A stretch of DNA of 64,000 nucleotides from Methylophilaceae bacterium LSUCC0401 (GCA_024919035.1 CP103442.1:434001-498000); one strand, 5' to 3'. Counted from the first letter of the stretch, positions 17,701 to 27,205 are shown. The notes: generated by a model from the letters alone, not told the origin. Numbers and translations: made by a program.

Positions 17701-18318
17701 ATTAAGTTATCGACTCACATTGATTCGAAGGTGTTAATGGAGAATTTAGAAGAGGTGATTCTCACCGAGTTGATTAAAGATTTTACAAGTGCTCGTAAAC
17801 AGAGTGAGTATGATAAGTTATTAATGTATTCACGGAATGAATTACCAAGAATTTTAGATCACCTCATCATTCAGTTAAATAAAGTGGCAGAAGAATACCA
17901 ATCCATTCAACATTTAAAACAATCCATGAACTATATAGACGAGTTAGAAGATGACATTGAAGAACAGCTCGAGATTTTATTACCTCCTTATGAAGCTCCT
18001 TTATTTAAGTTTTCAGCTTTGACTTACATTCCCAAATATTTACAAGCTTTAAAAATTCGTATTGAAAAATATCCCCATCGATTGGAACATGATCAAGATT
18101 GTATTGGTCAGTACAGTCGCCTAAAACATAAGTGGGTGGAAAAGGTAATGGGTTATGTGGAAAATGATATGGATATTCCTGAGTCATATATTCATTTTCA
18201 GTGGCAACTCCAGGAATTAAGAGTTTCTTTTTTTGCTCAAGAGTTGAAAACCATTCAGCCCATTTCTATTCAGCGCATGGATAAATCTTGGGCAGAGCTC
18301 CTCAAACAACATCATTAA
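14725..18318 (+). CDS. hrpA: ATP-dependent RNA helicase HrpA (DEAH/RHA family)
   Basis: A DEAH helicase of about 1200 residues, linked to mRNA processing and rescue of stalled translation. Motifs: GETGSGKTTQLP at the extreme N-terminus, QPRRIAARS, DEAHERNLNIDF, SATIDV, STNIAETSLTVP and QRQGRCGR, followed by the HA2/OB region and the large C-terminal DUF3418 domain typical of HrpA. The coordinate given is the first canonical start (GTG), but homologous sequence (ESLPVSQNVEHIKKLI) continues upstream in frame back to about 14647, where only ATC/ATT codons are available after an AAAAGG ribosome site. The true start is therefore probably upstream and non-canonical. Confidence 0.93.
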   Translation: MIILCGETGSGKTTQLPKICLDLGRGKNQLIGHTQPRRIAARSVASRIAEELSVTVGQEVGFKVRFTDKTSAATRIKLMTDGVLLAETQTDPLLRKYDTLIIDEAHERNLNIDFLIGFIKQLLPKRPDLKVIITSATIDVEKFSKHFNDAPTIEISGRTFPVETLYRPMNNIEEGDVLSIEQSVYEVIQEIGNQPGDVLVFLPGEKDIHDIRRYLTELLDHHYEVLPLYSRLPVPDQQKIFSIGSKKRIILSTNIAETSLTVPNIKFVIDSGLARVIRYNPRLRIEQLLIEKISQAAANQRQGRCGRIAPGVCFRLYDEEDFLNRSIFTDPEIMRSSLASVILRMSSLNLGDVENFPFLDAPFKKFIQDGYDLLFELHAVEKDRHITDLGRIMAQIPIDPIFSRIIIEAKKQHCLSEIIPIIAAISVADPIERPFDKQEQAEQAQTIFHDPKSGFLSFYRLWQLLQNEVKNNKMKDFAIFCKKYFLSFTRMREWQEMHKQLLQITGELGYKLNSHEATYDQIHQSLLSGLLRNIGFKEIDGNQYLGCKSLKFLIGPKLYRNKKFKWIMAAEIIDTGKFYAQCIAEINEQWIEKYAEHLLESDYSNPRWNKKLKRVDATQKLSLFGLVIIPERSIHYGPINPELAKSIFIRQGLVENQYTSPGIFWQENQKLIKQIEELEHKSRRRDILINDDVLYDFYNEKIDEVIINADAFEFWRKKIETKEPERLFLTREYLMRHSAQDVTEIAYPNRIAINEYEYQLKYHFEPNHPRDGLTISIPLPHLNLIEDSHLDWLVPGLLREKITWAFKNLPKEQRRQCIPVKDWVDKFLDYPREKSFKETFTRFIWKFVDPHFMMTESFYDSLPSHLKIKYEIVNDQGKMIDLNENLDVLKKENQKSVKAVVERVKFDIEQSGMTSWPMENIPIKVEKQVGEKVFEAYAGLVDHQESVAIEVFDNPKEAEKQHQQGIKRLVRFHYKERLKRFKKIPPDLAQAVIKLSTHIDSKVLMENLEEVILTELIKDFTSARKQSEYDKLLMYSRNELPRILDHLIIQLNKVAEEYQSIQHLKQSMNYIDELEDDIEEQLEILLPPYEAPLFKFSALTYIPKYLQALKIRIEKYPHRLEHDQDCIGQYSRLKHKWVEKVMGYVENDMDIPESYIHFQWQLQELRVSFFAQELKTIQPISIQRMDKSWAELLKQHH

Positions 18319-18321
18319 GCC

Positions 18322-19080
18322 ATGGTTGATTTAAAAACACTCCCGATTGAAATTAGTGAAACCAACGAGGTCAGGTCATTACATTTGGAGACGGATTCCA
18401 TTCAAAGTTCGATGTTGATCCAAGATCCAATTCATTTGACCCTAAAATATACACAAGTAGTTGCATTAACCCTTCTTTTTTTTAGACATCCAAAAAATAT
18501 AACGATACTAGGTTTGGGGGCTGGATCTTTAACCAAGTTTTTCTTTTATTTGTGCCCTAAAACAAAAATCCACACCATTGAAATTAATCCCAGAGTGATT
18601 GATGTTGCTCATCAGATGTTTGATGTACCCTTTGAAACTAAGAGACATCACATTACAGAATCTGATGCCGAGATTTATTTAAAACAAAATAAAACTAAAC
18701 TTCAAATTATAATATCGGACATTTTTGATGGTTATGGCATCCCAAGAACATTCACACAAAAAAAATATTTTAAGCTCTGCTCTGAACGCTTAGAAAATAA
18801 TGGTTTATTTATAATTAACCTGTGGGGCTCTGATAAAAAAACACCCAATTACATTCAAGACCTAAAACTCATTTTTAGTAAAGTTATTATTGTCGAATCC
18901 GACAACCCAGGAAATGTCATTATTTTTTGTTTTAAACACAGCTTTCTTTTTCCTTCAAAAAGACAGATGGACTTACGGCTCTCATTTTTAGAAAATAAAA
19001 TAAACTTTGATTTACCATTTTTTTATAAGAGAATGCTTAAACGAAATAAACAATTATTTGAAAGTATGAATTGTCTCTAG
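18322..19080 (+). CDS. spermidine synthase-like methyltransferase-fold protein
   Basis: A 252-residue Rossmann protein resembling the SpeE superfamily: ITILGLGAGSLTKFF is the nucleotide loop, IHTIEINPRVIDVAHQMF the acidic strand-2 motif, and IIISDIFDGYGIP corresponds to the DxxD active loop. The N-terminal beta domain is short, and the aminopropyl-transfer acceptor site cannot be confirmed, so polyamine synthesis is not certain. Starts three bases after hrpA and overlaps the next gene, suggesting one transcript hrpA-this gene-rlmL. Confidence 0.7.
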   Translation: MVDLKTLPIEISETNEVRSLHLETDSIQSSMLIQDPIHLTLKYTQVVALTLLFFRHPKNITILGLGAGSLTKFFFYLCPKTKIHTIEINPRVIDVAHQMFDVPFETKRHHITESDAEIYLKQNKTKLQIIISDIFDGYGIPRTFTQKKYFKLCSERLENNGLFIINLWGSDKKTPNYIQDLKLIFSKVIIVESDNPGNVIIFCFKHSFLFPSKRQMDLRLSFLENKINFDLPFFYKRMLKRNKQLFESMNCL

Positions 19081-20234
19081 AAAAAATCTCATTTTTTGCT
19101 ACGTGTCCGCGGGGTCTTGAAAAATTCTTATTCGAAGAAATACGTGAATTAGACGGTGAAAAAATAAAAGTTCATGACGGGGGAGTCTCATTTACCGGGG
19201 ACCAAATGACGATGTATGCGTTTAATTTGAGTTCCCGAATTGCAACGCGCCTCCTGAAGCGTATTGCCTATGGACAATTTAAGTCTGAAAATGATTTATA
19301 TCAATCCGCGCTTAAAGTGAAGTGGCCTGATTTGTTTGCAGTTGAAAAATCGATTAAGGTTTCGACAACATCAATAAAAACAAATTTAAAAAGTATTGAT
19401 TTTGTTACCTTAAGAATTAAAGATGCAATCTGTGATGTGTTTAAACAAAAGTTTAATAAACGCCCCAATGTGGATGTCCGTGATCCAAATGTTAAGATTC
19501 ATTTATTTTTAGAAAAAAATAATTTTATTTTATATATGGACTCATCAGGTAAGCCGCTTTATCAGCGAGGCTATCGGGAAAAAACCATTGAGGCCCCTTT
19601 AAAAGAAAATTTAGCCGCTGGGATTGTTTCCTTATCCGGTTGGCAACCTGAACAGCCTTTGCTTGACCCAATGTGCGGAAGTGGCACACTAATTATTGAG
19701 GCTGCACTGAAGGCATTAAATATTTATCCAGGAATCAATCGAGATTTCGGATTTCAGCATTGGCATGATTTTCAATCAGATCTTTTGGCTGAGTTGAAGA
19801 TTAAATTTAAGCATAAAAGAGTAGAACATCCATTACAGATTTATGGTTCTGATATTGACCGAAAAGCTTTTAATGCGGCCTCTACAAATATTGATCAATT
19901 AGGCCTCAAAGATTACATTCGCTTGAATACAAAACGCTTTGAAGTTTCCATGTCGCCCCATGATCATGGCGTTATTGTGTGTAACCCTCCATACGGGGTG
20001 AGGCTGAATGAGGAATCTAATATGATGGAACAATATCAGGCCTGGGGAGCCATTCTCAAAAAAGAGTTTTCCGGTTGGAAAGCATATTTCATTAGCAATG
20101 ATATGTCTTTTCCTAAAGGCCTTCGGCTCGCTGCAAGTAAAAAAACCCCGATATATAACGGGGCTTTAGATTGTCGCTTATTTGAATTTGTGATGGTTTC
20201 TGGTAGCAACCGTAAGGCTAAACCAGCGACTTAA
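19071..20234 (+). CDS. rlmL: 23S rRNA (guanine-N2)-methyltransferase, RlmL N-terminal type with THUMP domain
   Basis: A 387-residue enzyme that matches the N-terminal half of E. coli RlmKL, which methylates G2445. It has an N-terminal ferredoxin-like and THUMP region (FATCPRGLEKFLFEEI through DVRDPNVKIHLFLEKN), then the methyltransferase domain with PLLDPMCGSGTLIIEAAL and the catalytic VICNPPYGVRL. The RlmK half is absent, as is normal in betaproteobacteria. The start is TTG, overlapping the previous stop; there is no in-frame ATG nearby upstream. The 3' end overlaps the convergent tpx gene by 17 bases. Confidence 0.88.
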   Translation: MSLEKISFFATCPRGLEKFLFEEIRELDGEKIKVHDGGVSFTGDQMTMYAFNLSSRIATRLLKRIAYGQFKSENDLYQSALKVKWPDLFAVEKSIKVSTTSIKTNLKSIDFVTLRIKDAICDVFKQKFNKRPNVDVRDPNVKIHLFLEKNNFILYMDSSGKPLYQRGYREKTIEAPLKENLAAGIVSLSGWQPEQPLLDPMCGSGTLIIEAALKALNIYPGINRDFGFQHWHDFQSDLLAELKIKFKHKRVEHPLQIYGSDIDRKAFNAASTNIDQLGLKDYIRLNTKRFEVSMSPHDHGVIVCNPPYGVRLNEESNMMEQYQAWGAILKKEFSGWKAYFISNDMSFPKGLRLAASKKTPIYNGALDCRLFEFVMVSGSNRKAKPAT

Positions 20235-20721
20235 TTGCTGACTCATAATTTGGCTCTTCAGTGATTTCAGCAACCAGTTCACTATGGATCACCGTATTAT
20301 TTTCATCAAGAACCACGACAGCGCGTGATGTTAGTCCTTGTAAACTGGAGCTCTTAATATGCACTCCGTAGGAGTCCGCAAATTCTTGAATGTTTCTGAA
20401 AGCTGAAAGTGTTTCAACCTGCTCCGTTCCCTCTGCCCCACAAAATCTTTTTTGAGCAAAAGGTAAATCAGCGGATATACACAGGACCACTGTATTATTT
20501 AATTTTGAGACTTCATCGTTAAAACGCTTAACCGATAGAGCGCAAGTCGGTGTATCGATGCTCGGAAAAATATTTAATATTTTTCTTTTTCCTGAATAAT
20601 TCTCTAAGGATACGTTCTCTCTTTTTTGATTTGCTAGATTAAAATCTGGAGCTTTTTCGCCCTTTTGAGGAAATTGTCCTCCAATTTCTACTGGTTCGCC
20701 CTTAAGGTTTACGTGTGACAT
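20218..20721 (-). CDS. tpx: thiol peroxidase
   Basis: A 167-residue atypical 2-Cys peroxiredoxin that reduces hydroperoxides with electrons from thioredoxin. The peroxidatic cysteine is in FPSIDTPTCALSVKRFN and the resolving cysteine in KRFCGAEG, the spacing expected for Tpx; QGLTSRAVVVLDENN is also conserved. The ATG at MSHVNLKGEP is chosen because GGAG lies eight bases upstream, inside an alternative four-codon extension. It is divergent from dnaE. Confidence 0.94.
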   Translation of the reverse strand: MSHVNLKGEPVEIGGQFPQKGEKAPDFNLANQKRENVSLENYSGKRKILNIFPSIDTPTCALSVKRFNDEVSKLNNTVVLCISADLPFAQKRFCGAEGTEQVETLSAFRNIQEFADSYGVHIKSSSLQGLTSRAVVVLDENNTVIHSELVAEITEEPNYESAIKSLV

Positions 20722-20786
20722 AATTTTCTCCATTATTCTTTAAAAAGTTATCGTGTTTGAATAAAGATATCAGGTAAAATTAAATC

Positions 20787-23700
20787 ATGCAAAGCAATTC
20801 CGAAAGTCAATTTACTCATCTCAGATGTCATAGCGAATTTTCCATAAAAGATGGAATTGTCCGACTTAAGGATTATGTAAATAGAGCCAGTGAAAAAAAA
20901 TTAACAGCTTTGGCAATCACAGATCTGAGTAATGTTTTTGCCGCAGTTAAATTTTTTAAGCTTGCCACCAGTCAAGGAATCAAACCGATTATTGGCGCTG
21001 ACCTTTATGTTGAAAATGAAAAAAATCGTGACAAACCAGGTCGTATTCTTTTGCTGTGTCAAAGCCATGACGGTTATCTTAATCTTTCAAAATTAATCAC
21101 AAAAGCCTATACAGAAAATCAATACAGGGACAGACCTGAGATTAAGTACGAGTGGTTATTTTCTAATTTAAATGAGGGCTTAATTTGTTTATCAGGATTT
21201 GATCATGGTGACACCAGTCAATTACTGTTAGATCAAAAAAAAGACGAGGCCGTTGAGCTGATTAAAAAATATGCCGATGCCTTTAACGATCGTTTTTTTA
21301 TCGAATTACAACGCTATCAGGTAGGTAAGCAGAGAGAGGAGCATGAAGATTTAATTTTGCAGTTGGCACAAATTGCTTTTGAGTTGAATCTTCCTGTAGT
21401 GGCAACGCATCCTATTCAGTTTATTGAACCGGATGATTTTCAAGCCCATGAGGCAAAAACGTGTATTGCCGATGGATATGTGTTAGCGGATCAAAGAAGA
21501 CCCAAAGTATTTTCTCCAGAACAATACTTTAAATCTCAAGAGGAAATGCTGGAGTTGTTCCAGGATATTCCTTCTGCCATCACGAACTCAATTGAAATTG
21601 GAAAACGTTGTAATTTCGAATTTAAATTAGGCGAGGTTTATTTACCTGACTTTCCGATTCCTGATGGATCAACAGTGAATGAGTATTTGGAAAAATCGGC
21701 TCAGGAAGGTTTATCAAAAAAACTTTCAGAACTTTATCCAGATGTTGAAATAAAAATTAAGCATGAGCAAAAATACACCGATCGACTCAAGTTTGAAATT
21801 AACGTCATTAATGAGATGGGTTACGCGGGATATTTTTTAATTGTTGCGGACTTCATCAACTGGGCAAAACAAAATAATGTACCTGTGGGTCCAGGAAGAG
21901 GCTCAGGGGCAGGCTCCGTGGTCGCTTACTCTTTAGGGATTACTGACCTTGATCCACTGGCATACAACTTACTGTTTGAAAGATTCCTTAATCCTGAACG
22001 AGTGTCGATGCCTGATTTTGATATTGATTTTTGCCAAGAGGGCAGAGATCGAGTCATTGATTATGTGAAAGAGCGCTATGGACATGATGCAGTCAGTCAA
22101 ATTGTTACCTTTGGTACCATGGCGGCAAGGGCTGTAATTAGGGATGTTGGACGGGTACTTGATTTACCTTTTCCCTTCGTCGACGGAATTGCAAAATTAA
22201 TTCCCATGGAACTGGGCATCACTCTGAAGGATGCGATTGACAAAGAAGAGCAAATTCAACAGCGAATTAAAAAAGAGGAGGAGGTCAAGGAATTATTTGA
22301 TCTCGCCTTAAAACTTGAGGGTTTAGTGCGCAATGTCGGAATGCATGCGGGAGGGGTTTTAATTGCGCCAGGAAAAATATCTGATTACTCGCCATTGTAT
22401 TGTCAGGCGGACGGCGATGGCATGATTAGTCAATTTGATAAAGATGATGTTGAGTCAGTTGGGTTAATTAAATTTGACTTTCTGGGTTTGAGGACATTAA
22501 CGATTTTGTCATTGGCTTTAAAAAATGCAAATCAACTGCGCAGCAAAAGCAATCAGAAACCTATTAATCTTGATGATATCCCCTTGGATGATAAAGAGAC
22601 CTATGAGTGGTTGACGAATGCAAATACTACAGCGGTATTTCAATTGGAATCCAGAGGGATGAAGGATATGTTAAAACAAGCAAAACCGGATTGCTTTGAA
22701 GACATTATCGCCTTGGTCGCCTTGTATCGTCCAGGTCCGATGGATTTGATTCCTGATTTCTGTAAAAGGAAACATGGGCAACAGCTTGTATCTTATCCTC
22801 ATCCCGCAACAGAAGAAATTTTAAAAGAGACCTACGGTATTGCGGTGTATCAAGAACAGGTCATGCAAATTGCACAGCGAGTCGCGGGATATACACTTGG
22901 TGGAGCGGATCTTCTTAGACGCGCCATGGGTAAGAAAAAACAAGAAGAAATGGATGCGCAACGAGAAATTTTTGTTAAGGGTGCAACCCAAAATAATTTA
23001 TCGGAAAAGCAGGCCTCAGACCTTTTTGATTTACTAGATAAGTTTGCCGGTTATGGATTTAATAAATCACATGCTGCAGCGTATGCAAAAATTGCTTATC
23101 AAACGGCCTATTTAAAAAGACATTACACATCATCTTTTATTGCAGCATCAATGTCAGCTGACATGAATAATACCGACAACATCGCCATGTTGTTTGATGA
23201 CTGTGTGTTAAATAAAATTAAACTACTACCCCCTTCAATTAATAAGAGTGACTATAAATTTTTACCGCTCAATGAGAAAGAAATACTTTATGGGTTAGGT
23301 GCCATTAAAGGAACGGGTTTAGCAGCAATAGAAGTGATTATGCAAGACCGGAATGACCATGGGCCTTACAATTCTTTATTTGATTTCTGTGCGCGACTAG
23401 ACCTAAGAAAGGTTAATCGCAAGGTGATTGAATCTTTGATCAGAGCAGGCGCTTTTGATGAGGTTGAGACAAACAGAGCCTCTTTATTAGCTTCAGTCAA
23501 TCAAGCGATTACCTTAGCAGAACAATCTAAATCTCATCAAGGACAGAACTCATTGTTTGGCGATGATGAACATAACAAGCAAGTGACCACCTATGTAGAC
23601 AGTGAAATTTGGGATGAGAAAAGACAAATTTACGAGGAAAAAGTAGCTCTTGGTTACTATTTTAGCGGTCATCCATTTAATCATTACAAAGAAATGGTCC

Positions 23701-24260
23701 GAGCGATGTACCCCCAGTCATTAAAAGAGTCACGACCATCTAATAATAATCAATGGTTATCAGGGGTTGTGATGGCGGTAAAAAATAGAATGACGCAGAG
23801 GGGAAAGATTGCCATTGTGACCCTGGATGACGGCGAGGGACGACTCGATATGGTTGTTGGAAGTAAGCTATTGTCCACAGTATATAATCTGATCAAAGAG
23901 GACCAATTATTGATTGTTGAGGGAAAGGTAAGTCCAGATGAGTTTACGGGGGGTAATCGTGTATCCGCTGTTAATGTGTATGACCTGCTCACGGTTCAAA
24001 GCCGAAAAACACGGGGTATAAAAATACGACTTGGACAGAATTTAGATCCTCACTATTTAAAAACTATTCTTAAACCTTACAGCAACGGGGCATTCCCAAA
24101 AGAGGTTGGCCGTTGTCCTGTTTATATTGAATATGAAAATAACGAAGGCTTTGCTCAAGTTAAATTGGGTGACGATTGGAGAGTGGCTCCCCATGAAAAT
24201 TTAATTTTTGAATTGAAAAAATCATTCCAAGATGAGAATGTAAAAATCCTTTATAATTAG
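20787..24260 (+). CDS. dnaE: DNA polymerase III alpha subunit
   Basis: An 1157-residue replicative polymerase of full length. The PHP domain opens at FTHLRCHSEFSIKDGIV; GPGRGSGAGSVVAYSLGITD and PDFDIDFCQEGRDRV (about residue 407) carry the polymerase active-site aspartates; AVYQEQVMQIAQRVAGYTLG and GYGFNKSHAAAYAKIAY are the finger and thumb signatures. A C-terminal OB fold starts at WLSGVVMAVKNRMTQRGK. Followed by accA and tilS on the same strand, an order common in beta- and gammaproteobacteria. Confidence 0.97.
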   Translation: MQSNSESQFTHLRCHSEFSIKDGIVRLKDYVNRASEKKLTALAITDLSNVFAAVKFFKLATSQGIKPIIGADLYVENEKNRDKPGRILLLCQSHDGYLNLSKLITKAYTENQYRDRPEIKYEWLFSNLNEGLICLSGFDHGDTSQLLLDQKKDEAVELIKKYADAFNDRFFIELQRYQVGKQREEHEDLILQLAQIAFELNLPVVATHPIQFIEPDDFQAHEAKTCIADGYVLADQRRPKVFSPEQYFKSQEEMLELFQDIPSAITNSIEIGKRCNFEFKLGEVYLPDFPIPDGSTVNEYLEKSAQEGLSKKLSELYPDVEIKIKHEQKYTDRLKFEINVINEMGYAGYFLIVADFINWAKQNNVPVGPGRGSGAGSVVAYSLGITDLDPLAYNLLFERFLNPERVSMPDFDIDFCQEGRDRVIDYVKERYGHDAVSQIVTFGTMAARAVIRDVGRVLDLPFPFVDGIAKLIPMELGITLKDAIDKEEQIQQRIKKEEEVKELFDLALKLEGLVRNVGMHAGGVLIAPGKISDYSPLYCQADGDGMISQFDKDDVESVGLIKFDFLGLRTLTILSLALKNANQLRSKSNQKPINLDDIPLDDKETYEWLTNANTTAVFQLESRGMKDMLKQAKPDCFEDIIALVALYRPGPMDLIPDFCKRKHGQQLVSYPHPATEEILKETYGIAVYQEQVMQIAQRVAGYTLGGADLLRRAMGKKKQEEMDAQREIFVKGATQNNLSEKQASDLFDLLDKFAGYGFNKSHAAAYAKIAYQTAYLKRHYTSSFIAASMSADMNNTDNIAMLFDDCVLNKIKLLPPSINKSDYKFLPLNEKEILYGLGAIKGTGLAAIEVIMQDRNDHGPYNSLFDFCARLDLRKVNRKVIESLIRAGAFDEVETNRASLLASVNQAITLAEQSKSHQGQNSLFGDDEHNKQVTTYVDSEIWDEKRQIYEEKVALGYYFSGHPFNHYKEMVRAMYPQSLKESRPSNNNQWLSGVVMAVKNRMTQRGKIAIVTLDDGEGRLDMVVGSKLLSTVYNLIKEDQLLIVEGKVSPDEFTGGNRVSAVNVYDLLTVQSRKTRGIKIRLGQNLDPHYLKTILKPYSNGAFPKEVGRCPVYIEYENNEGFAQVKLGDDWRVAPHENLIFELKKSFQDENVKILYN

Positions 24261-24284
24261 CCAAAATAAATTAATTTATTATTT

Positions 24285-25244
24285 ATGAAATTACAGTATT
24301 TAGAATTTGAAAAACCACTTCAGGATTTAGCCACTAAAGTTGAAGAGCTAGAAAAAGCACACCACGATAATCCAAAATTAAATATTGCCAAAGAAATTAA
24401 ACAGCTGCAATCTAAAAGAGATGACCTGCTCCATGAAATTTATGATCAGTTAAACGCATGGCAAATTTCACAAGTTTCAAGACATCCGCAACGACCTTAC
24501 ACCAATGATTACATCGATAATCTTTTTACAGATTTTCAAGAACTCCATGGAGATCGAGCCTTTGCAGATGATGCGGCCATCATTGGCGGTTTAGCTAATT
24601 TTGAAGATCAGCCTGTGATGGTAGTCGGACAACAAAAGGGACGGGATACCAAAGAAAGACAATACCGTAACTTCGGGATGCCAAAGCCGGAAGGTTACCG
24701 AAAAGCCCTAAGGTTATTTCGCTTAGCAGAGAAATTTAATCTTCCCGTGATCACTTTGATTGATACTCCGGGAGCCTATCCAGGAATTGATGCGGAAGAA
24801 AGAGGGCAATCTGAGGCAATAGCCAGAAACCTTTATGCCATGACCGAATTACGCACGCCCATTATTGGGATTGTTATTGGTGAGGGCGGATCTGGCGGCG
24901 CTTTAGCATTAGGCGTGGTCGATCACTTAATGATGCTCCAATTTTCTACGTATTCAGTGATCTCACCCGAAGGTTGCGCATCAATTCTATATAAAGATGC
25001 TAAAAAAGCAGATATTGCCGCAGAGAGTTTAGGCATTACTGCAGAATATTTAAAGAAGGTAGGGCTGGCTGATGAAATTATTCCAGAACCCTTAGGGGGA
25101 GCACACCGAAATATTTCAGCGACGATGGAGTCAGTGAAGCAATCACTTTCAAAACAGCTTAATCGAATTCAAAAACAACCGATCGATATCTTACTCAGTA
25201 CACGATATCAAAGACTAATGAGCTACGGTGATTTTGAATCTTAA
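24285..25244 (+). CDS. accA: acetyl-CoA carboxylase carboxyltransferase subunit alpha
   Basis: A 319-residue protein of standard length, which with AccD transfers carboxyl from biotin to acetyl-CoA in the first step of fatty acid synthesis. Motifs include [52 protein letters not shown] and [13 protein letters not shown], the oxyanion-forming carboxyltransferase core. It begins 24 bases after dnaE and is three bases from tilS. Confidence 0.97.
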   Translation: MKLQYLEFEKPLQDLATKVEELEKAHHDNPKLNIAKEIKQLQSKRDDLLHEIYDQLNAWQISQVSRHPQRPYTNDYIDNLFTDFQELHGDRAFADDAAIIGGLANFEDQPVMVVGQQKGRDTKERQYRNFGMPKPEGYRKALRLFRLAEKFNLPVITLIDTPGAYPGIDAEERGQSEAIARNLYAMTELRTPIIGIVIGEGGSGGALALGVVDHLMMLQFSTYSVISPEGCASILYKDAKKADIAAESLGITAEYLKKVGLADEIIPEPLGGAHRNISATMESVKQSLSKQLNRIQKQPIDILLSTRYQRLMSYGDFES

Positions 25245-25247
25245 CAG

Positions 25248-26567
25248 ATGGCCGAACTCGTTCATCATATTGAACAATCTTATCTAGCTTGTAAATTTAA
25301 AAAAAATACCCATTTCTTAGTGGGTGTGAGCGGAGGGGTTGATTCAATGGTATTAGCTCACACCCTAATCGAATTAAAGAAAAATTATTCTATTCAGCTG
25401 AGTTTTATCTACATTGACCATCAACTGAATTCTGCATCAAAACAATGGGGTCAGTTTGTTCAAAAATTTGCAAAAAAAAATAAGGTGGAATGTTTCATAG
25501 AAAGCGTTTCTATCAATCATGATCTAAAGCTGGGCATTGAGGGCGCGGCCCGAAAACATCGCTATCAAGCTTTTGCAAAACATCAAAAAGATGTTTTAGT
25601 TTTGGCTCATCATGAGGATGATCAATTTGAGACATTCATTCTTCAGTTATCAAGGGGTTCTGGACTAAAAGGTTTGAGTTGTATGGCAGAGTTAGATAGT
25701 GTGAGACAAATTTGGCGGCCATTATTAAATGTTTCTAAAGCCAACATAATTTCTTATCAAAACAAACTCCAATTGGGTTTTATTAACGACGACTCAAATC
25801 TGAATAATAAATTTGATCGCAACTATATTCGAAATAAAGTCATTCCAGTGATAAAAAAACGTTTTCCAATGATTACCATGAATGCCAGCCGCTCTATCCA
25901 GCATATCGCTAATCACTACAATCAACAAAAAGACGTCATTGAAAAGATATATAAAAACGCCCTTACTGGCATGTGCTCATTAAACGGGGACTTTCTAAAA
26001 AAACTAGATGACATGAGTTTGGCGCAGTTGATTCGCTTTTGGTTAGGTGAACATCAAGTATTAATGCCAAGCTCACGGGTGATGAAACAAATTATAAAGC
26101 AAGTCAAAAGTTTGAATTCAGAAAGTCATATTAAAATTCGAATTCAAGAATACACCATTCAGTCCTATAACCAACAGCTATTTTTAATAGCCGATGATCA
26201 ATTAAACTTTACGAGTGTCATTTGGAAGAAAGAAGATCAAATAAAACTTCAAGATAATCATTTTGTTGTTTCTCAAAAAATAACAGGAGAGGGTATTTCG
26301 AAAAATTTTATAACAAATAAGCAAGTACTGATTTCAAAACCCAGAAGCATGACTGAAAAAATAAAAGTACATGCCAAACAACCCAGCCGTGATTTGAAAT
26401 ACCTTTTTCAAAAATACAAAATTCCTGTTTGGGAGAGATCAAATTATCCCTGTGTGTATATTGAAAATCGCCTCGTTGCTGTTCTTAATATTGGGATTGA
26501 TGATGAGGCGCGGGCAAAACAAAACGATGAAGGTTATGTCTTTACCTATAAAAAACCCCAGTCATGA
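25248..26567 (+). CDS. tilS: tRNA(Ile)-lysidine synthase
   Basis: A 439-residue N-type ATP pyrophosphatase that converts C34 of the AUA-reading tRNA(Ile) to lysidine. The PP-loop is SGGVDSMVLAH (residues 28-38), followed by GIEGAARKHRYQAF, LAHHEDDQFETF and RNYIRNKVIP, all TilS signatures. The C-terminal TilS domain (PSRDLKYLFQKYKIPVWER) is intact. Three-base gap from accA. Its stop codon lies inside the loop of the downstream terminator hairpin. Confidence 0.95.
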   Translation: MAELVHHIEQSYLACKFKKNTHFLVGVSGGVDSMVLAHTLIELKKNYSIQLSFIYIDHQLNSASKQWGQFVQKFAKKNKVECFIESVSINHDLKLGIEGAARKHRYQAFAKHQKDVLVLAHHEDDQFETFILQLSRGSGLKGLSCMAELDSVRQIWRPLLNVSKANIISYQNKLQLGFINDDSNLNNKFDRNYIRNKVIPVIKKRFPMITMNASRSIQHIANHYNQQKDVIEKIYKNALTGMCSLNGDFLKKLDDMSLAQLIRFWLGEHQVLMPSSRVMKQIIKQVKSLNSESHIKIRIQEYTIQSYNQQLFLIADDQLNFTSVIWKKEDQIKLQDNHFVVSQKITGEGISKNFITNKQVLISKPRSMTEKIKVHAKQPSRDLKYLFQKYKIPVWERSNYPCVYIENRLVAVLNIGIDDEARAKQNDEGYVFTYKKPQS

Positions 26568-26577
26568 CCGGGGTTTT
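26552..26577. terminator. bidirectional terminator between tilS and the PepSY gene
   Basis: AAAACCCC pairs with GGGGTTTT around a ten-base loop, which itself contains the small palindrome GTCATGAC and the tilS stop codon. The short T and A runs on either side make it usable from both strands, serving the two convergent genes. Confidence 0.65.
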
Positions 26578-26602
26578 GATATTAGTGTTATTTCAAGCTA
26601 TC

Positions 26603-27130
26603 TTAAGAGTCTTCACCGATATCATAAATCTCAATCTCTGATTCCATCACTTCGCCTGTGATACCGTTGATTTCAACTTCGATTTCATGACCTTTATCTT
26701 TTGAATAGATGTCAAACTCATACACTGGAATATCGCCTTCAAAGCCATATTCTCTTTCAACAACTTTACCAGGTGTATTTTCCAAGGCAATTTTTTCAGC
26801 TTCTTTAGCAGAAATTTTTACTGCTTTTTTGAAATCTTTATCATTTTTTTTGACTTCAAATTCTTCATCACTCAATTCGCCGGTTAAAGGATTGCACTCG
26901 ATTTCAACACGCTTTCCGTCTTTGGTCTTAATATCAAATTCATAGACTGGTTTGCCATCTTCAACTTCACGCTCTAATGAGATAATATGACCTTCATATT
27001 TTTGATGAGCTGCGATAAAACATTTATCTAAATCAGTCGTTAACGCTTTTTTGATATCGTCTTCATTATGCGCCGCAAAGCTGTTTAATGTTAAGCCGGT
27101 GAGTGTAATTCCAAGCAGTATTTTTTTCAT
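26603..27130 (-). CDS. periplasmic protein with two PepSY domains (lanpepsy-like)
   Basis: A 175-residue precursor with a signal peptide (MKKILLGITLTGLTLNSFAA). Two PepSY repeats cover residues 47-92 and 121-167; each has a PVYEFDI strand, a KxKDG/SKDKG turn, an acidic strand (VEIE, EVEIN) and a TGE turn. The mature chain is very rich in Asp and Glu. A two-PepSY periplasmic protein from Methylobacillus, lanpepsy, binds lanthanide ions, and this protein has the same plan. AAGG precedes the ATG. It faces away from the TonB receptor gene across a region with three operators. PepSY domains also occur as protease inhibitors, so metal binding is inference. Confidence 0.85.
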   Translation of the reverse strand: MKKILLGITLTGLTLNSFAAHNEDDIKKALTTDLDKCFIAAHQKYEGHIISLEREVEDGKPVYEFDIKTKDGKRVEIECNPLTGELSDEEFEVKKNDKDFKKAVKISAKEAEKIALENTPGKVVEREYGFEGDIPVYEFDIYSKDKGHEIEVEINGITGEVMESEIEIYDIGEDS

Positions 27131-27205
27131 TCATAAACCTTATAAAGTTATTATTAACTCCTCAATGACTTAAATCTATAAAATAAGTTCTTGCTGAGCA
27201 GCAAA

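Noticed and set aside
19071-20234. Truncation of RlmKL, since only the N-terminal half is present
   Set aside because: Single-domain RlmL-type enzymes of this length are normal outside gammaproteobacteria; the catalytic motif is intact.
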